Positions 8,199 through 17,589 are shown, numbered from the stretch's first letter. The stretch: DNA of 64,000 nt from Thermoanaerobacter uzonensis DSM 18761 (GCF_900129115.1 NZ_FQUR01000008.1:62001-126000), one strand, 5' to 3'. Notes: a model not told the origin generated them from the sequence alone. A program made the numbers and translations.

Positions 8199-9504
8199 TA
8201 TTGTTTTGGATAAATATAGAAAGGCTCTTCAAGAAAAAAGGCTAATTCAATATTATGGAAAAGTTTCTCAAGTAATAGGATTGACAATCGAAAGCACAGG
8301 GCCACTTTCCAATATAGGAGAAATATGTAATATCAAGACTATTAATGGGAATACAATTTTGGCAGAAGTTGTAGGTTTTAAAGAAGAGAAAGTGTATCTT
8401 ATGCCATTAGGAAATATGGAGGGAATAGGAGCAGGCAGTAAAGTTATAGCTGCAGGTCAAACCCTTAGAGTTAACGTAGGAAATGAACTTTTGGGAAGGG
8501 TATTAGACGGTTTGGGCAATCCTATAGATGGCAAAGGGCCAATAAAATTCGAAAAATCTATTCCTATTAATAATGTGCCACCTGACCCTTTGGAAAGAAA
8601 GCGAATTAGAGAAGTTATGTCTCTTGGTATAAAAGCGATAGATGGACTACTTACCTGCGGCAAAGGGCAGAGAATTGGTATTTTTGCAGGAAGTGGTGTA
8701 GGAAAAAGCACGCTGTTAGGCATGATGGCAAGAAACGCGAAAGCTGATTTAAATGTAATAGCTCTCATTGGAGAAAGGGGAAGAGAAGTAAATGAATTTC
8801 TAGAAAAAGATTTGGGGGAAGAAGGCTTAAAAAAATCTGTGGTTGTAGTAGCTACCTCTGATACCCCAGCTCTTATAAGAGTAAAAGGCGCTATGACTGC
8901 AACTGCCATAGCTGAATATTTTAGAGACCAAGGGTTAGACGTCCTTTTGATGATGGATTCAGTAACTCGTTTTGCTATGGCGCAAAGAGAAGTAGGGCTT
9001 TCTATAGGAGAAGCTCCTGTTTCACGAGGGTATACTCCTTCTGTCTTTTCAGTTTTACCTAAGCTTTTGGAACGCTCAGGATGTTCTAAAAAAGGTTCTA
9101 TTACAGCTCTTTACACTGTGTTAGTAGATGGAGATGATTTAAATGAGCCAATTGCTGACGCAGTAAGGGGCATACTTGATGGGCATATAGTATTGTCAAG
9201 GAAACTTGCTAATAAAAACCATTATCCCGCTATTGATGTGCTAGCAAGTGTTAGCAGGGTGATAAATGACATAATTACAGAAGAACACAACGAATTAATA
9301 GCGAGGTTTAAAGATATTTTAGCGACTTACACAGAAGCGGAAGATTTAATAAATATAGGAGCATATAATTTTGGCAGTAATCCTAAAATTGATGAGGCCA
9401 TTGAACTAATTGATAAAATGAATAGTTTCTTAAGGCAGAGAATAGACGAATCTTATGACTTTGAAACTACGAAGCAACTGTTATATGAATCTATTAAAAG
9501 GTGA
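8191..9504 (+). CDS. fliI: Flagellar export ATPase FliI
   Basis: Hexameric ATPase of the flagellar type III secretion system, related to F1-ATPase beta. The 437 residues include Walker A GSGVGKST (around 170), a Walker B stretch VLLMMDSVTRFA and the GEAPVSRGYTPSVF segment typical of FliI. The C-terminal domain is complete. It is translationally coupled to fliH through the overlap ATGAGTAA. Confidence 0.98.
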   Translation: MSNIVLDKYRKALQEKRLIQYYGKVSQVIGLTIESTGPLSNIGEICNIKTINGNTILAEVVGFKEEKVYLMPLGNMEGIGAGSKVIAAGQTLRVNVGNELLGRVLDGLGNPIDGKGPIKFEKSIPINNVPPDPLERKRIREVMSLGIKAIDGLLTCGKGQRIGIFAGSGVGKSTLLGMMARNAKADLNVIALIGERGREVNEFLEKDLGEEGLKKSVVVVATSDTPALIRVKGAMTATAIAEYFRDQGLDVLLMMDSVTRFAMAQREVGLSIGEAPVSRGYTPSVFSVLPKLLERSGCSKKGSITALYTVLVDGDDLNEPIADAVRGILDGHIVLSRKLANKNHYPAIDVLASVSRVINDIITEEHNELIARFKDILATYTEAEDLINIGAYNFGSNPKIDEAIELIDKMNSFLRQRIDESYDFETTKQLLYESIKR

Positions 9505-9510
9505 TAAAAT

Positions 9511-9954
9511 ATGAAAAAATTTGAATTTAATTTGCAGCCAATATTAAATTTGAAAGAACAGTCAGAGAAGATAGAAAAAGAGAGATTGTCTAAAATTATG
9601 GCAGAAATAAATTTACAAAAGGAAAAATTACATAATCTGACTAAGCATCTCAATGAGGTTTTAGAAGAGAGAAAAGATGAAATAAGTAAAGGGACTACAG
9701 CTCTTAAAATAGCCGAGTCTGATGCTTATGTAAGAAAAATACAACAGATGATTGAAGACAAGAGAAATCTTATAAAAAAATTAGAGAAAGATGCCGACAT
9801 AGTAAAAGAAAATCTCTTAAAGATTTCTAAAGAAAAAAAGGTATTGGAGAATTTAAGAGAAAAGCAATTCACTGAATATCAATATCTATTGAACTTAGAG
9901 CAAAATAAGGTGATAGATGAGCAGATAAGTTTTAGAGTAGCTAAATCCTATTAG
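9511..9954 (+). CDS. fliJ: Flagellar export chaperone FliJ
   Basis: A 147-residue, almost wholly helical, Lys/Glu-rich protein predicted to be one long coiled coil. It begins with the family-like segment FEFNLQPILNLKEQSE. FliJ projects into the FliI hexamer and links it to FlhA. Sequence conservation in this family is low, so the call rests on the coiled coil, the N-terminal motif, the size and the position directly after fliI. Confidence 0.88.
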   Translation: MKKFEFNLQPILNLKEQSEKIEKERLSKIMAEINLQKEKLHNLTKHLNEVLEERKDEISKGTTALKIAESDAYVRKIQQMIEDKRNLIKKLEKDADIVKENLLKISKEKKVLENLREKQFTEYQYLLNLEQNKVIDEQISFRVAKSY

Positions 9955-9966
9955 GAGGATAACCAT

Positions 9967-10545
9967 ATGCAAAATGAAGAAACACAAGTGAAAAAGCGGC
10001 CAAAAACGAGGCTAATATTTTTAATACTTTTGCTGGTGATTATAGGGGGCATGGCTGCGATAATTTACTTTAATATAGTGGGAAGTCAAACCTATCTAAC
10101 AAAACAGTTATCAAAAGTTCCGATTTTCAAAGGCTTGATTTCTCAGCCATCAGTTCAGGACAAAAATGCAGAAATAGCAAAACTTACTAATAAATTAAAA
10201 TCAAAGGAACAACAAATTGCTGACTATGAGGCTAAGTTAAAAGAAAAAGATGACCAGATTAATGCTTTAAAAGCAGAATTAGAGAAAATACAGAATGAAA
10301 GTAGTACTTTAAAACAACAGTTAGAAAATAAGCAAGCTAGTTTAAAAGATATAGCTACTTATTATCAAAACATGGATCCTCAAAATGCAGCTCAAATACT
10401 CAATAACATGTCAGATGAAGATGTAATAAAAATATTGAGTTACATGAACAAAGATAGCGCTTCAAAAATATTAGAATCACTAAAAGCTGATAAGGCGGCA
10501 AGAATAACAAATATTTTATTGAAAAATGCTACAATGATTCCTTAG
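9967..10545 (+). CDS. MotE/YlxF-like membrane protein with MgtE-N-type domain
   Basis: A 192-residue protein with a short cytoplasmic N terminus, one transmembrane helix (about 19-39), a long coiled coil (about 60-125) and a C-terminal domain (about 130-190) with the motif MDPQNAAQILNNMSDEDVIKILSYM seen in the MgtE intracellular N domain and in FliG-like folds. It occupies the position of B. subtilis ylxF between fliJ and fliK. Proteobacterial MotE has the same layout and acts as a MotC chaperone. The role here is inferred only. Confidence 0.8.
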   Translation: MQNEETQVKKRPKTRLIFLILLLVIIGGMAAIIYFNIVGSQTYLTKQLSKVPIFKGLISQPSVQDKNAEIAKLTNKLKSKEQQIADYEAKLKEKDDQINALKAELEKIQNESSTLKQQLENKQASLKDIATYYQNMDPQNAAQILNNMSDEDVIKILSYMNKDSASKILESLKADKAARITNILLKNATMIP

Positions 10546-10561
10546 AAAGGAGGTGAAAAGA

Positions 10562-11920
10562 GTGATAGAAGTGTTACCGGATACTAATTTGTTACCATTT
10601 AACATACAACAGCCAAGGACTGACAGAAGCAAAACAGTTGCATCTTTCCAAAAAGATAATAAGTTAAATAAATTTTCAAAAATGTTACAGCAACAGGTGG
10701 CAATTAATGAAAATAAAGAAAATTCAACAGGAAAAGAAGTATCTGATAGCAGTGTTGAGTTAAATAGTCTTTTTTCAACAACACAATCACTAAAGGAAGA
10801 AAAAAATTTAAAATCATTCCAAACAGATGATTTATCGTTAGCAGACGTTTTCAATGCGTTGCAGCAGTTAATAAGTGCATTAAACGTGGCAATTCAAAGT
10901 GACGATGGCAATCAGCTAATTGAAAAACAAAATTTTTATGTGGAAATGCAAAAAGAAGTACAAAGACTGATGCAGGATTTTTTAAATAATGGTGTTTTGG
11001 ATGTTGATAAACTATCGCAAAAAATAAGCCAGTTATTAGAAGAAAAACTTGGTGTTAAATTACAACCAGATGCAATAGCTACAGCAATTAAAAGTAGCAA
11101 CTTTAAGGAAGTTTTAAAGGACTATAAAGATGAAAATGTGGATATAAAAAACATGAATACTCAAAAAACAGACTCAAATGTATTTTCGCAACACATAATT
11201 AAAAAAGAAGTGAGAGAAAATTTAACTCCATTGACTGCCAAAAATGAAGATTCATCTGTGATAGACAATCAGCATATCCCTGAGAGAAATAAAGAAGACA
11301 TACCCAAAACAAAGGATTCACAAACCGAGTTAAATAACATGATTAAAGAAGAAAGGAATACTGGGAAAAATCAGCAATTACAACAAAATGATTTTACGTT
11401 TTTGAAAAATGATGGAAAGACTTTTGGAAACCAACTGATTAATCACCAAAATTCAAAATTAAAAGAGGTTCCAGAATCGCAAATTTTTGACCAAATAGTA
11501 AAGAGTATAAATTTTTCAAAAAACGACATGTCTTCTACCATAAGTATACAATTAAAACCAGAATTTTTAGGAAAGCTTCAGATAAATCTTAAATCTATAG
11601 ATGGAAATATTATCGCTACTATAATAACTGATAGCGAAAAATTGAAGCATCAAATTGAATCTAATATAGGAATTTTAAATACTCAATTAGATTTAAAGGG
11701 AATTAAAATAGACAGTTTTAATGTGACTGTGGATAAAAACATGCAGTTTACTTCTCAATACAATGGACAACAGCAAAGTTACAATGACAACTCACAAGAA
11801 CAAAATTTGCACAGAGCATATGGTGGATATTTACACTATGATTTGGCAGAAGCAGAAGAGACAGAAACTTTACAAAGAATTTACAATCTCTCACAAGAAC
11901 ATATAGATGTGAGGGCGTAG
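10562..11920 (+). CDS. fliK: Flagellar hook-length control protein FliK
   Basis: Molecular ruler that sets hook length and switches export specificity. Of 452 residues, the first ~320 are hydrophilic, Gln/Asn/Lys-rich and poorly conserved. The C-terminal domain (about 315-400) has the conserved core ISIQLKPEFLGKLQINL followed by IIATI. GTG at 10562 is chosen as start because AAAGGAGGTG lies six bases upstream. The earlier in-frame GTG at 10553 is part of that ribosome site. It lies between the ylxF-like gene and flgD as in Bacillus. Confidence 0.92.
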   Translation: MIEVLPDTNLLPFNIQQPRTDRSKTVASFQKDNKLNKFSKMLQQQVAINENKENSTGKEVSDSSVELNSLFSTTQSLKEEKNLKSFQTDDLSLADVFNALQQLISALNVAIQSDDGNQLIEKQNFYVEMQKEVQRLMQDFLNNGVLDVDKLSQKISQLLEEKLGVKLQPDAIATAIKSSNFKEVLKDYKDENVDIKNMNTQKTDSNVFSQHIIKKEVRENLTPLTAKNEDSSVIDNQHIPERNKEDIPKTKDSQTELNNMIKEERNTGKNQQLQQNDFTFLKNDGKTFGNQLINHQNSKLKEVPESQIFDQIVKSINFSKNDMSSTISIQLKPEFLGKLQINLKSIDGNIIATIITDSEKLKHQIESNIGILNTQLDLKGIKIDSFNVTVDKNMQFTSQYNGQQQSYNDNSQEQNLHRAYGGYLHYDLAEAEETETLQRIYNLSQEHIDVRA

Positions 11921-11935
11921 AAAGGAGGGAATTTT

Positions 11936-12328
11936 GTGAACGTAAATACCAATTATAGTTTCTCAAATGTATACAATAACAGTAAAATTACTTCAAAAAA
12001 TCAATTAGGTAAAGAGGATTTTTTGAAACTTTTGGTCACACAGTTAAAAAATCAAGACCCTTTAAACCCAATGGATGACAAAGAGTTTATTGCACAGCTG
12101 GCTCAATTTTCAACCTTAGAACAAATGCAAAACATGAACAACAGTTTTAATTCGATAAGAGCTATAAATTTAATAGGAAAAAGTATTACTGCTAATATCA
12201 ATGAAAATGGGAATGTTCGCACTGTAATGGGGAAAGTAGATGCTATATATAAGCAAAACGGCGAATATTTTTTGGAAGTTGGTAATGTGGACGTACCTTT
12301 GGATGCTGTCACAAGTGTTTCAGAATGA
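11936..12328 (+). CDS. flgD: Flagellar hook capping/scaffold protein FlgD
   Basis: Cap that guides hook subunit assembly. At 130 residues it contains only the conserved N-terminal FlgD domain, with [36 protein letters not shown] as hallmark (positions about 23-58). The C-terminal Ig/tudor-like part of longer proteobacterial homologues is mostly absent, which is normal in Firmicutes (about 140 residues). The start is GTG behind AAAGGAGGG. Confidence 0.95.
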   Translation: MNVNTNYSFSNVYNNSKITSKNQLGKEDFLKLLVTQLKNQDPLNPMDDKEFIAQLAQFSTLEQMQNMNNSFNSIRAINLIGKSITANINENGNVRTVMGKVDAIYKQNGEYFLEVGNVDVPLDAVTSVSE

Positions 12329-12337
12329 GGTGATAAA

Positions 12338-12706
12338 ATGTCTGAGATAGTGAAAATCCCTCAAAATCTAAATGTTAATTATTTAGCTCAGAGGATAGCG
12401 AGTAACAATGGGACCTCTACGGCTTTTAAAGAGGTTTTAAATGAAAAAATTGACGAAATAAAATTTTCCAAACATTCTCTCATGAGGATGGAAATGAGAA
12501 ATGTTAAAATTACGCAGAAAGAATATCAAAAGCTTTTGGAGGCAGTAAACAAAGCTAACCAAAAAGGAATAAAGGATTCTCTAATCATAATAGATAACAA
12601 AGCCTTTGTAGTAAATTTAAAGTCTAAGACGGTTATAACGGCGATGGATGGAGAAATGTTAAAAGATAGTGTTTTTACAAATATAGACGGTGCTGTAATA
12701 ATTTAA
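12338..12706 (+). CDS. Flagellar operon protein, TIGR02530 (flg_new) type
   Basis: A 122-residue soluble protein. The central block KFSKHSLMRMEMRNV followed by KALL/YQKLLEAVNKANQKGIKDSL and IIIDNKAFVVNLKSKTVITAMD matches my memory of the small flagellar-operon family TIGR02530, found between flgD and flgE in many Firmicutes. The biochemical role is unknown; the location suggests hook assembly. The gene starts behind GAGGTG ten bases after flgD and ends 79 bases before flgE. Confidence 0.8.
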   Translation: MSEIVKIPQNLNVNYLAQRIASNNGTSTAFKEVLNEKIDEIKFSKHSLMRMEMRNVKITQKEYQKLLEAVNKANQKGIKDSLIIIDNKAFVVNLKSKTVITAMDGEMLKDSVFTNIDGAVII

Positions 12707-12754
12707 GCCGGACCTTGACAGGGGGCTTATCGCTTTTGACTGACGGAGAAAGCG
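12704..12754 (+). other. Two consecutive small hairpins in the flgE leader
   Basis: The longest gap inside the front half of the operon (79 bases) holds TAAGCC...GGCTTA (12704-12709 with 12724-12729, overlapping the previous stop codon) and CGCTTT...AAAGCG (12731-12736 with 12749-12754). No T run follows, so a simple terminator is unlikely. A processing, stability or translational control element for hook protein mRNA is possible. Confidence 0.5.
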
Positions 12755-12785
12755 AGCAGTACCGAAAATAAAGGGAGGAGAAAAA

Positions 12786-14027
12786 ATGTTAAGGTCAATG
12801 TATTCTGCAGTTTCAGGTTTGAAAGCTCATCAAGCGAGGATGGATGTAATAGGAAATAACATAGCAAATGTCAACACTGTTGGATATAAAGCCAGCAGAA
12901 TGACTTTTAAAGAAATATTTAATCAGACGATAAAAGGGGCTTCTGCGCCTCAAGGAAATGGTGGTGGAACTAATCCTCAACAGATTGGTCTGGGAGTAGC
13001 TATAGCTTCAATTGATACGTTGTTTACAAGAGGTGGTGCACAAAGGACAGATAATCCTACAGACCTTTCAATTGATGGAAACGGATTTTTCATAGTCTCC
13101 AATGGAGGAGCAAATTTGTATACAAGGGCAGGAAACTTTAGTTTTGATTCTCACGGGGATTTAGTAACCCCTGATGGATATAAAGTTTTAGGTTGGATGT
13201 CAACTGATGGGAAAACAATAAACACTGATACAGGAAATTTAGTACCAATAAGCCTCAAAAATTGGTCAAGTATAAATCCGGCAACGACTACGCAATTAGA
13301 AATAGGAGGAAATCTAAATGCTTCAACAGCAATCAACGGTACCATAAGTTATAACATATTAGTATATGATTCACAAGGAGGAAGCCACATAGCTACACTT
13401 ACTTTTACGAGAACTAATGCTAGTACATGGAATTGGGGCGTGTCTTCTTCAGATCCTGCTATTTCGTCTATAACTGGTTCTGGTACACTTACTTTTGGTG
13501 CTGATGGAAAGATTGCACCTAATACAACTGCAACAGGTACACTTACTTTTAATATGAATACTACTGTAACAAACGCAAATATTGGCCCTGTTTCACTTGA
13601 CCTCTCAAAACTTACTATGTTCTCAAGTGAGACTGATTTGAGGGAACTTAGTAAAGATGGAAATGAGGCAGGTTCTTTAGAGAGCATTAATATAGACAAA
13701 TACGGAGTTGTCTCAGGTATATATTCCAATGGTCGCCGACAGATAATTGGACAGATTGCAATAGCTGATTTTCAAAACCCAATGGGTCTAGAAAAAATAG
13801 GAAATACAATGTTTATTAATACAGTAAACTCAGGAGACCCTATGATAGGAACAGCCGGAACTGCTACAAGAGGGGCAATAAATCCTGGAACTTTAGAAAT
13901 GTCTAATGTAGATTTAGCCAATGAATTTGCTGATATGATTGTTACTGAAAGAGGCTTTCAAGCGAATGCTAAAATTATAACTACTTCTGACGAAATATTG
14001 CAAGACCTTGTGAATATGAAGAGATAA
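12786..14027 (+). CDS. flgE: Flagellar hook protein FlgE
   Basis: Main subunit of the flexible hook. The 413 residues begin MLRSMYSAVSGLKAHQ and include IGNNIANVNTVGYKASR, the flagellar rod/hook N-terminal motif. They end with the C-terminal motif SNVDLANEFADMIVTERGFQANAKIITTSDEILQDLV. The central part (about 90-330) is Thr/Ser/Asn-rich, as in exposed hook domains. It has a strong GGGAGGAG ribosome site. It is framed on both sides by hairpins, suggesting separate control of this highly expressed protein within the operon. Confidence 0.97.
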   Translation: MLRSMYSAVSGLKAHQARMDVIGNNIANVNTVGYKASRMTFKEIFNQTIKGASAPQGNGGGTNPQQIGLGVAIASIDTLFTRGGAQRTDNPTDLSIDGNGFFIVSNGGANLYTRAGNFSFDSHGDLVTPDGYKVLGWMSTDGKTINTDTGNLVPISLKNWSSINPATTTQLEIGGNLNASTAINGTISYNILVYDSQGGSHIATLTFTRTNASTWNWGVSSSDPAISSITGSGTLTFGADGKIAPNTTATGTLTFNMNTTVTNANIGPVSLDLSKLTMFSSETDLRELSKDGNEAGSLESINIDKYGVVSGIYSNGRRQIIGQIAIADFQNPMGLEKIGNTMFINTVNSGDPMIGTAGTATRGAINPGTLEMSNVDLANEFADMIVTERGFQANAKIITTSDEILQDLVNMKR

Positions 14028-14032
14028 CTACG

Positions 14033-14058
14033 GTCTGCTGGGCTTTCGCCCAGTAGAC
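14033..14058 (+). other. Strong 11-bp hairpin between flgE and flbD
   Basis: GTCTGCTGGGC (14033-14043) pairs with GCCCAGTAGAC (14048-14058) around a TTTC loop, with one G-U pair. It starts five bases after the flgE stop and ends just before the flbD ribosome site (GGAGGAG). It lacks a T run. It would suit a 3' stabiliser or processing barrier for flgE mRNA. Confidence 0.7.
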
Positions 14059-14074
14059 TTGATGGAGGAGTATT

Positions 14075-14284
14075 ATGATTTATGTTACGCGTCTTAATAA
14101 TGAAGAATTTGTGGTGAACGCAGACTTAATTGAATTTATTGAAAAAACTCCTGACACTGTTATAAGTCTTACCACCGGTAAAAAGATAGTAGTAAAAGAA
14201 ACACCAGAGGAAATTATAGAAAAAGTTATTGCCTACAAAAAGAAAATTTTCACAATAGTAAAAGATAAAGAGGTGTTAGAATGA
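14075..14284 (+). CDS. swrD: FlbD/SwrD family flagellar protein
   Basis: A 69-residue protein of the FlbD family (YlzI/SwrD in B. subtilis, where it raises motor torque needed for swarming). The opening MIYVTRLNNEEFVVNADLIE and the TTGKKIVVKET motif are typical. No membrane segment is present. It is preceded by GGAGGAG and its stop overlaps the fliL start (ATGA), as is usual for the flgE-flbD-fliL order. Confidence 0.92.
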   Translation: MIYVTRLNNEEFVVNADLIEFIEKTPDTVISLTTGKKIVVKETPEEIIEKVIAYKKKIFTIVKDKEVLE

Positions 14285-14688
14285 ATAGCAAGACAATTTT
14301 AATAGTTATTGTTGCAGTGATTTTGTCTTTTGGTGTAGCTTTTTTGTATTTTAACAATTTTGCTTCTACTAATAAGCCTCAAGAAATCACTTATTATAAT
14401 TATTCTCCTGGCGGAGAATTTATAACTAATTTAAAAGGAGATGGAAAATTTGTTAAGGCAACAATAGAATTGCAAGTTACAGATAAAAATATTTTAAAAA
14501 CCTTAGAAGAGCGAAACCCGCAGATTAGAGATTTGATAATCCAAATTTTAAGAGGGAAAACAGAACAAGATGTGGAAGGACCAGAAGGACAGGAGAAGTT
14601 AAAAAACGATATAAAAAATGGAATAAATAAAATAATAGGTGAAGGAAAAATTGTAAATGTATATTTTGATGAATTCATTGTTCAATAG
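14281..14688 (+). CDS. fliL: Flagellar basal-body associated protein FliL
   Basis: Membrane protein near the stator and basal body. The 135 residues have one transmembrane helix (about 5-25) and an extracytoplasmic domain with the family features YYNYSPGGEFITNL, ATIELQV, and LRGKTEQDVEGPEGQEKLKNDI. Length is normal. It is coupled to flbD by a four-base overlap. Confidence 0.94.
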   Translation: MNSKTILIVIVAVILSFGVAFLYFNNFASTNKPQEITYYNYSPGGEFITNLKGDGKFVKATIELQVTDKNILKTLEERNPQIRDLIIQILRGKTEQDVEGPEGQEKLKNDIKNGINKIIGEGKIVNVYFDEFIVQ

Positions 14689-14703
14689 GGAGGAGGGGAT
14701 TTT

Positions 14704-15702
14704 TTGGCTGAAATATTATCACAAAGCGAGATAGATGAACTATTAAAAGCTTTTAGCTCTGGCGGATTAGATATCCAAGAAATTGAAAAAGTAGAAGAGA
14801 GCAAAAGTAAAAAGATAAGAAATTACGATTTTAGAAGGCCTAATAAATTTTCAAAAGAACAACTGCGAACTCTTCAGATGATCTTTGAAAATTTGTCAAG
14901 GTCTTTGACTTCCTTTTTGTCAGGATATTTGAGAACGATAGTAGATGTTACAGTGGTCTCTGTTGACCAGCTAACTTATTATGAGTTTAGTAATTCTTTA
15001 AATAATCCAGTTTTCATTGCTATTATTGATGCAGCTCCTTTAGAAGGCCCATTTCTCTTGGAATTTAATAATAATACTACTTATGCAATACTTGACAGAA
15101 TTTTGGGAGGAATAGGAAAAGGCGAGCTTTTGGATAGAGATTATACTGAGATTGAAATCAGTCTTTTGACCAAAATTGTAAAGCAAATGCTTCCACTTTT
15201 CAAAGAACCATGGAGCAATATATTAACGATTAACCCCTCTTTAATAAGAGTGGAAACTAACTCCCAGTTTGCTCAAATAATATCTCCCAATGAGACAGTA
15301 GCCTTGTGTACTTTATCTATAAAAATCAATGAAACAGAAGGAATAATGAATTTTTGTATGCCTCATTTAACGTTAGAGCCTATTGTGCCCAAATTAACGA
15401 CAAAATTTTGGTTTTCTAGCATGAAAAAAGAAGAGAAAGTAAATCCTGAGCTTATAAAGAGTAAAATAAGCAAAACCTATATACCTATTACTGCTCAACT
15501 TGGTTCTACCACCATTACTGTAAAAGAATTTTTGGAGTTTGAAATAGGAGATATAATCGTGTTGGATAAACATTTCAAAGAGCCTGTAGATATAATAATC
15601 GATAAAAAAGTCAAGTTTCGAGGTATACCTGGAATCAAAAATAACAAATACAGTGTAAGAATAACAGAAGTTATTTACAAAGGAGATGAAGAAAGTGAAT
15701 GA
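14704..15702 (+). CDS. fliM: Flagellar motor switch protein FliM
   Basis: C-ring protein that binds phospho-CheY. The 332 residues start with the conserved CheY-binding peptide LSQSEIDELLKAF, followed by the CheC-like middle domain (about 45-225) and a C-terminal SpoA/FliN-like domain (about 250-325). The start is TTG at 14704 with GGGAGGAGGGG just upstream. It ends inside the start of fliY. Confidence 0.96.
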   Translation: MAEILSQSEIDELLKAFSSGGLDIQEIEKVEESKSKKIRNYDFRRPNKFSKEQLRTLQMIFENLSRSLTSFLSGYLRTIVDVTVVSVDQLTYYEFSNSLNNPVFIAIIDAAPLEGPFLLEFNNNTTYAILDRILGGIGKGELLDRDYTEIEISLLTKIVKQMLPLFKEPWSNILTINPSLIRVETNSQFAQIISPNETVALCTLSIKINETEGIMNFCMPHLTLEPIVPKLTTKFWFSSMKKEEKVNPELIKSKISKTYIPITAQLGSTTITVKEFLEFEIGDIIVLDKHFKEPVDIIIDKKVKFRGIPGIKNNKYSVRITEVIYKGDEESE

Positions 15703-16819
15703 CTTTTTATCACAAGAAGAAATAAATGCACTACTAAAAGGCTTAACCGAAGAATCTAAAGAAAATCAGTCCCAAAATGGAGAAAATTTAACAGAAGAAG
15801 AAAAGGATATATTAGGAGAAATTGGGAATATAAGTTTTGGCACATCGGCCACTACTTTATATACTTTATTGAGAAACAAAGTTACTATTACTACTCCAAA
15901 AGTTTCAGTATTATCTTGGGAAGAGTTAAAAAAAGAATTTAATATTCCTTACATTGGAGTTGAAGTAGAGTATACGGAAGGACTAAAAGGTCATAACCTT
16001 CTTATTTTAAAAAAAGAAGATGTACTTAAAATGACGGATTTGATGATGGGGGGAGAAGGAAAAGTAGAAGATGGAGAAATTACTGAACTGCATTTAAGTG
16101 CAATAGGAGAAGCCATGAACCAAATGATAGGTTCTGCTGCTACTTCTCTTTCTACCCTTCTCAATAAAACTATAAATATTTCGCCACCTAAAGCTTTTGT
16201 TGTTGATTTTACTGCTTCTTTACCAACAGATATTTCATTCCCGGAAGGCGATGTAGTAAAAATTGCCTTTAAAATGGAGGTAGGAGAAATAATTGATAGC
16301 GAAATAATGCAGCTTTTGCCTCTTGATTTTGCTAAAGAACTAGTGCGAAGCGTTTTGTCGAAAAATGAAGAAAAATCACCAGCGGTGACTTCCCAAGAAG
16401 AGAGTTCCAGTGCTATAATAGAAAGTGATGAAAAAAATGTCGAGACAGGTAACAATATCTCAACAGATGAGAAAGCTACCAAAAAGAAACAAAAAATTAA
16501 TGCAAGTCCTGTAGTTTTTCAAAGTTTTGATGAAGAACCTCCATCTAAAAGCAAGGAAGAGAAGGAAAATTTAGAGCTGATCCTAGATGTGCCTCTTACG
16601 ATTACTGTTGAACTAGGCAAGACTAAAAAACTTATAAAAGATATTTTAGAATTAGGTGAGGGTTCTATTATTGAATTGGACAAATTGGCAGGTGAGCCAG
16701 TAGATATTTTAGCAAATGGAAAGTACATAGCTAAAGGGGAAGTAGTGGTAATTGATGAGAATTTTGGGGTTAGAATTATAGATATTGTACACCAAAGCAA
16801 AAGAATTAGCAATATATAA
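15695..16819 (+). CDS. fliY: Flagellar switch phosphatase FliY (FliN-type)
   Basis: Switch protein that also dephosphorylates CheY-P in Bacillus-type chemotaxis. The 374 residues have an N-terminal LSQEEINALLKGL CheY-binding motif, a CheC-like domain with two ExxN phosphatase sites (EIGN and EAMN), a charged linker (about 220-285) and a C-terminal FliN/SpoA domain. GTG at 15695 is preferred over ATG at 15686, which abuts the AGGAG ribosome site with no spacing. It overlaps the fliM end by eight bases. Confidence 0.94.
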   Translation: MNDFLSQEEINALLKGLTEESKENQSQNGENLTEEEKDILGEIGNISFGTSATTLYTLLRNKVTITTPKVSVLSWEELKKEFNIPYIGVEVEYTEGLKGHNLLILKKEDVLKMTDLMMGGEGKVEDGEITELHLSAIGEAMNQMIGSAATSLSTLLNKTINISPPKAFVVDFTASLPTDISFPEGDVVKIAFKMEVGEIIDSEIMQLLPLDFAKELVRSVLSKNEEKSPAVTSQEESSSAIIESDEKNVETGNNISTDEKATKKKQKINASPVVFQSFDEEPPSKSKEEKENLELILDVPLTITVELGKTKKLIKDILELGEGSIIELDKLAGEPVDILANGKYIAKGEVVVIDENFGVRIIDIVHQSKRISNI

Positions 16820-16841
16820 TAAAGATGAGGAGGAATCATTT

Positions 16842-17201
16842 GTGAGCAAAATAATGATAGTTGATGACGCTGCTTTTATGAGGATGATGATTAAAGATAT
16901 TATTTCAAAAAATAATTTGGGGAGTGTGGTAGAAGCTGAGAATGGTGCTGTAGCAGTAGAAAAATATTTCCAGGAAAATCCGGATTTGGTTATTATGGAT
17001 ATTACTATGCCTGAAATGGATGGAATACAAGCAGTGAAAGCAATTCGCGCAAAGGATCCCAATGCAAAAATAATAATGTGCTCTGCTATGGGACAGCAGG
17101 CTATGGTTATCGAGGCGATTCAAGCAGGAGCAAAAGACTTCATCGTAAAGCCTTTCCAACCTGATAGGGTGGTAGAAGCGATTAAAAAATTGTTGAAGTG
17201 A
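16842..17201 (+). CDS. cheY: Chemotaxis response regulator CheY
   Basis: Single-domain receiver of 119 residues that carries the signal from CheA to the switch. The acidic pair Asp8-Asp9, phospho-acceptor Asp53 (VIMDITMPEMDG), Ser81 and Lys103 (VKPF) are all present. The start is GTG at 16842, nine bases after GAGGAGG. An in-frame upstream extension overlaps fliY and is unlikely to be translated. Its place between fliY and fliO is as in B. subtilis. Confidence 0.96.
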   Translation: MSKIMIVDDAAFMRMMIKDIISKNNLGSVVEAENGAVAVEKYFQENPDLVIMDITMPEMDGIQAVKAIRAKDPNAKIIMCSAMGQQAMVIEAIQAGAKDFIVKPFQPDRVVEAIKKLLK

Positions 17202-17211
17202 GGCGCTTAAA

Positions 17212-17589
17212 GTGTCTAATGGCACAGAATATGTTTTTCAATTGATATGGTATTTAATTGTCTTTCTTTTAGTAATTGGAGTGGCTTTTTACATAACTCG
17301 ATTTATAGGACAAAGTACTTTAAGATATACTCGCTCTACTAATTTACAGGTGATAGATTACATCATTTTAGGTAGAGATAAAGGTCTATATATAGTAAAG
17401 GTAGGAGATAAATTTTTACTAATTGGTGTTAGCAACAGTAGTATAACCTATCTTACAGAGATAAATAAAGAAGATATAAAAACTCTGAGTAATGATAAAG
17501 ATTTTGTGACAAATTTGAATATTTCAATAGAACGATTAAAACAGCTAAAAAACAGATATTTGTCTAAAAAAGATGGTGAGCAAAAATGA
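17212..17589 (+). CDS. fliO: Flagellar export component FliO/FliZ
   Basis: A 125-residue membrane protein with one transmembrane helix (about 9-30) followed by a small cytoplasmic domain with [28 protein letters not shown], the FliO core that helps FliP assemble. The GTG start has only a weak GAGG site. The stop overlaps fliP by four bases. Confidence 0.88.
   Translation: MSNGTEYVFQLIWYLIVFLLVIGVAFYITRFIGQSTLRYTRSTNLQVIDYIILGRDKGLYIVKVGDKFLLIGVSNSSITYLTEINKEDIKTLSNDKDFVTNLNISIERLKQLKNRYLSKKDGEQK

Noticed and set aside
8457-8909. Long minus-strand frames opposite flagellar, translation and pnp genes (for example 8457-8909, 15991-16482, 42149-42559)
   Set aside because: All lie opposite strongly conserved genes, lack ribosome sites and have Ser/Pro/Ile-rich compositions typical of antisense shadows.
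11936-12328. Truncated FlgD
   Set aside because: 130 residues is close to normal for Firmicute FlgD; the conserved hook-capping domain is complete.
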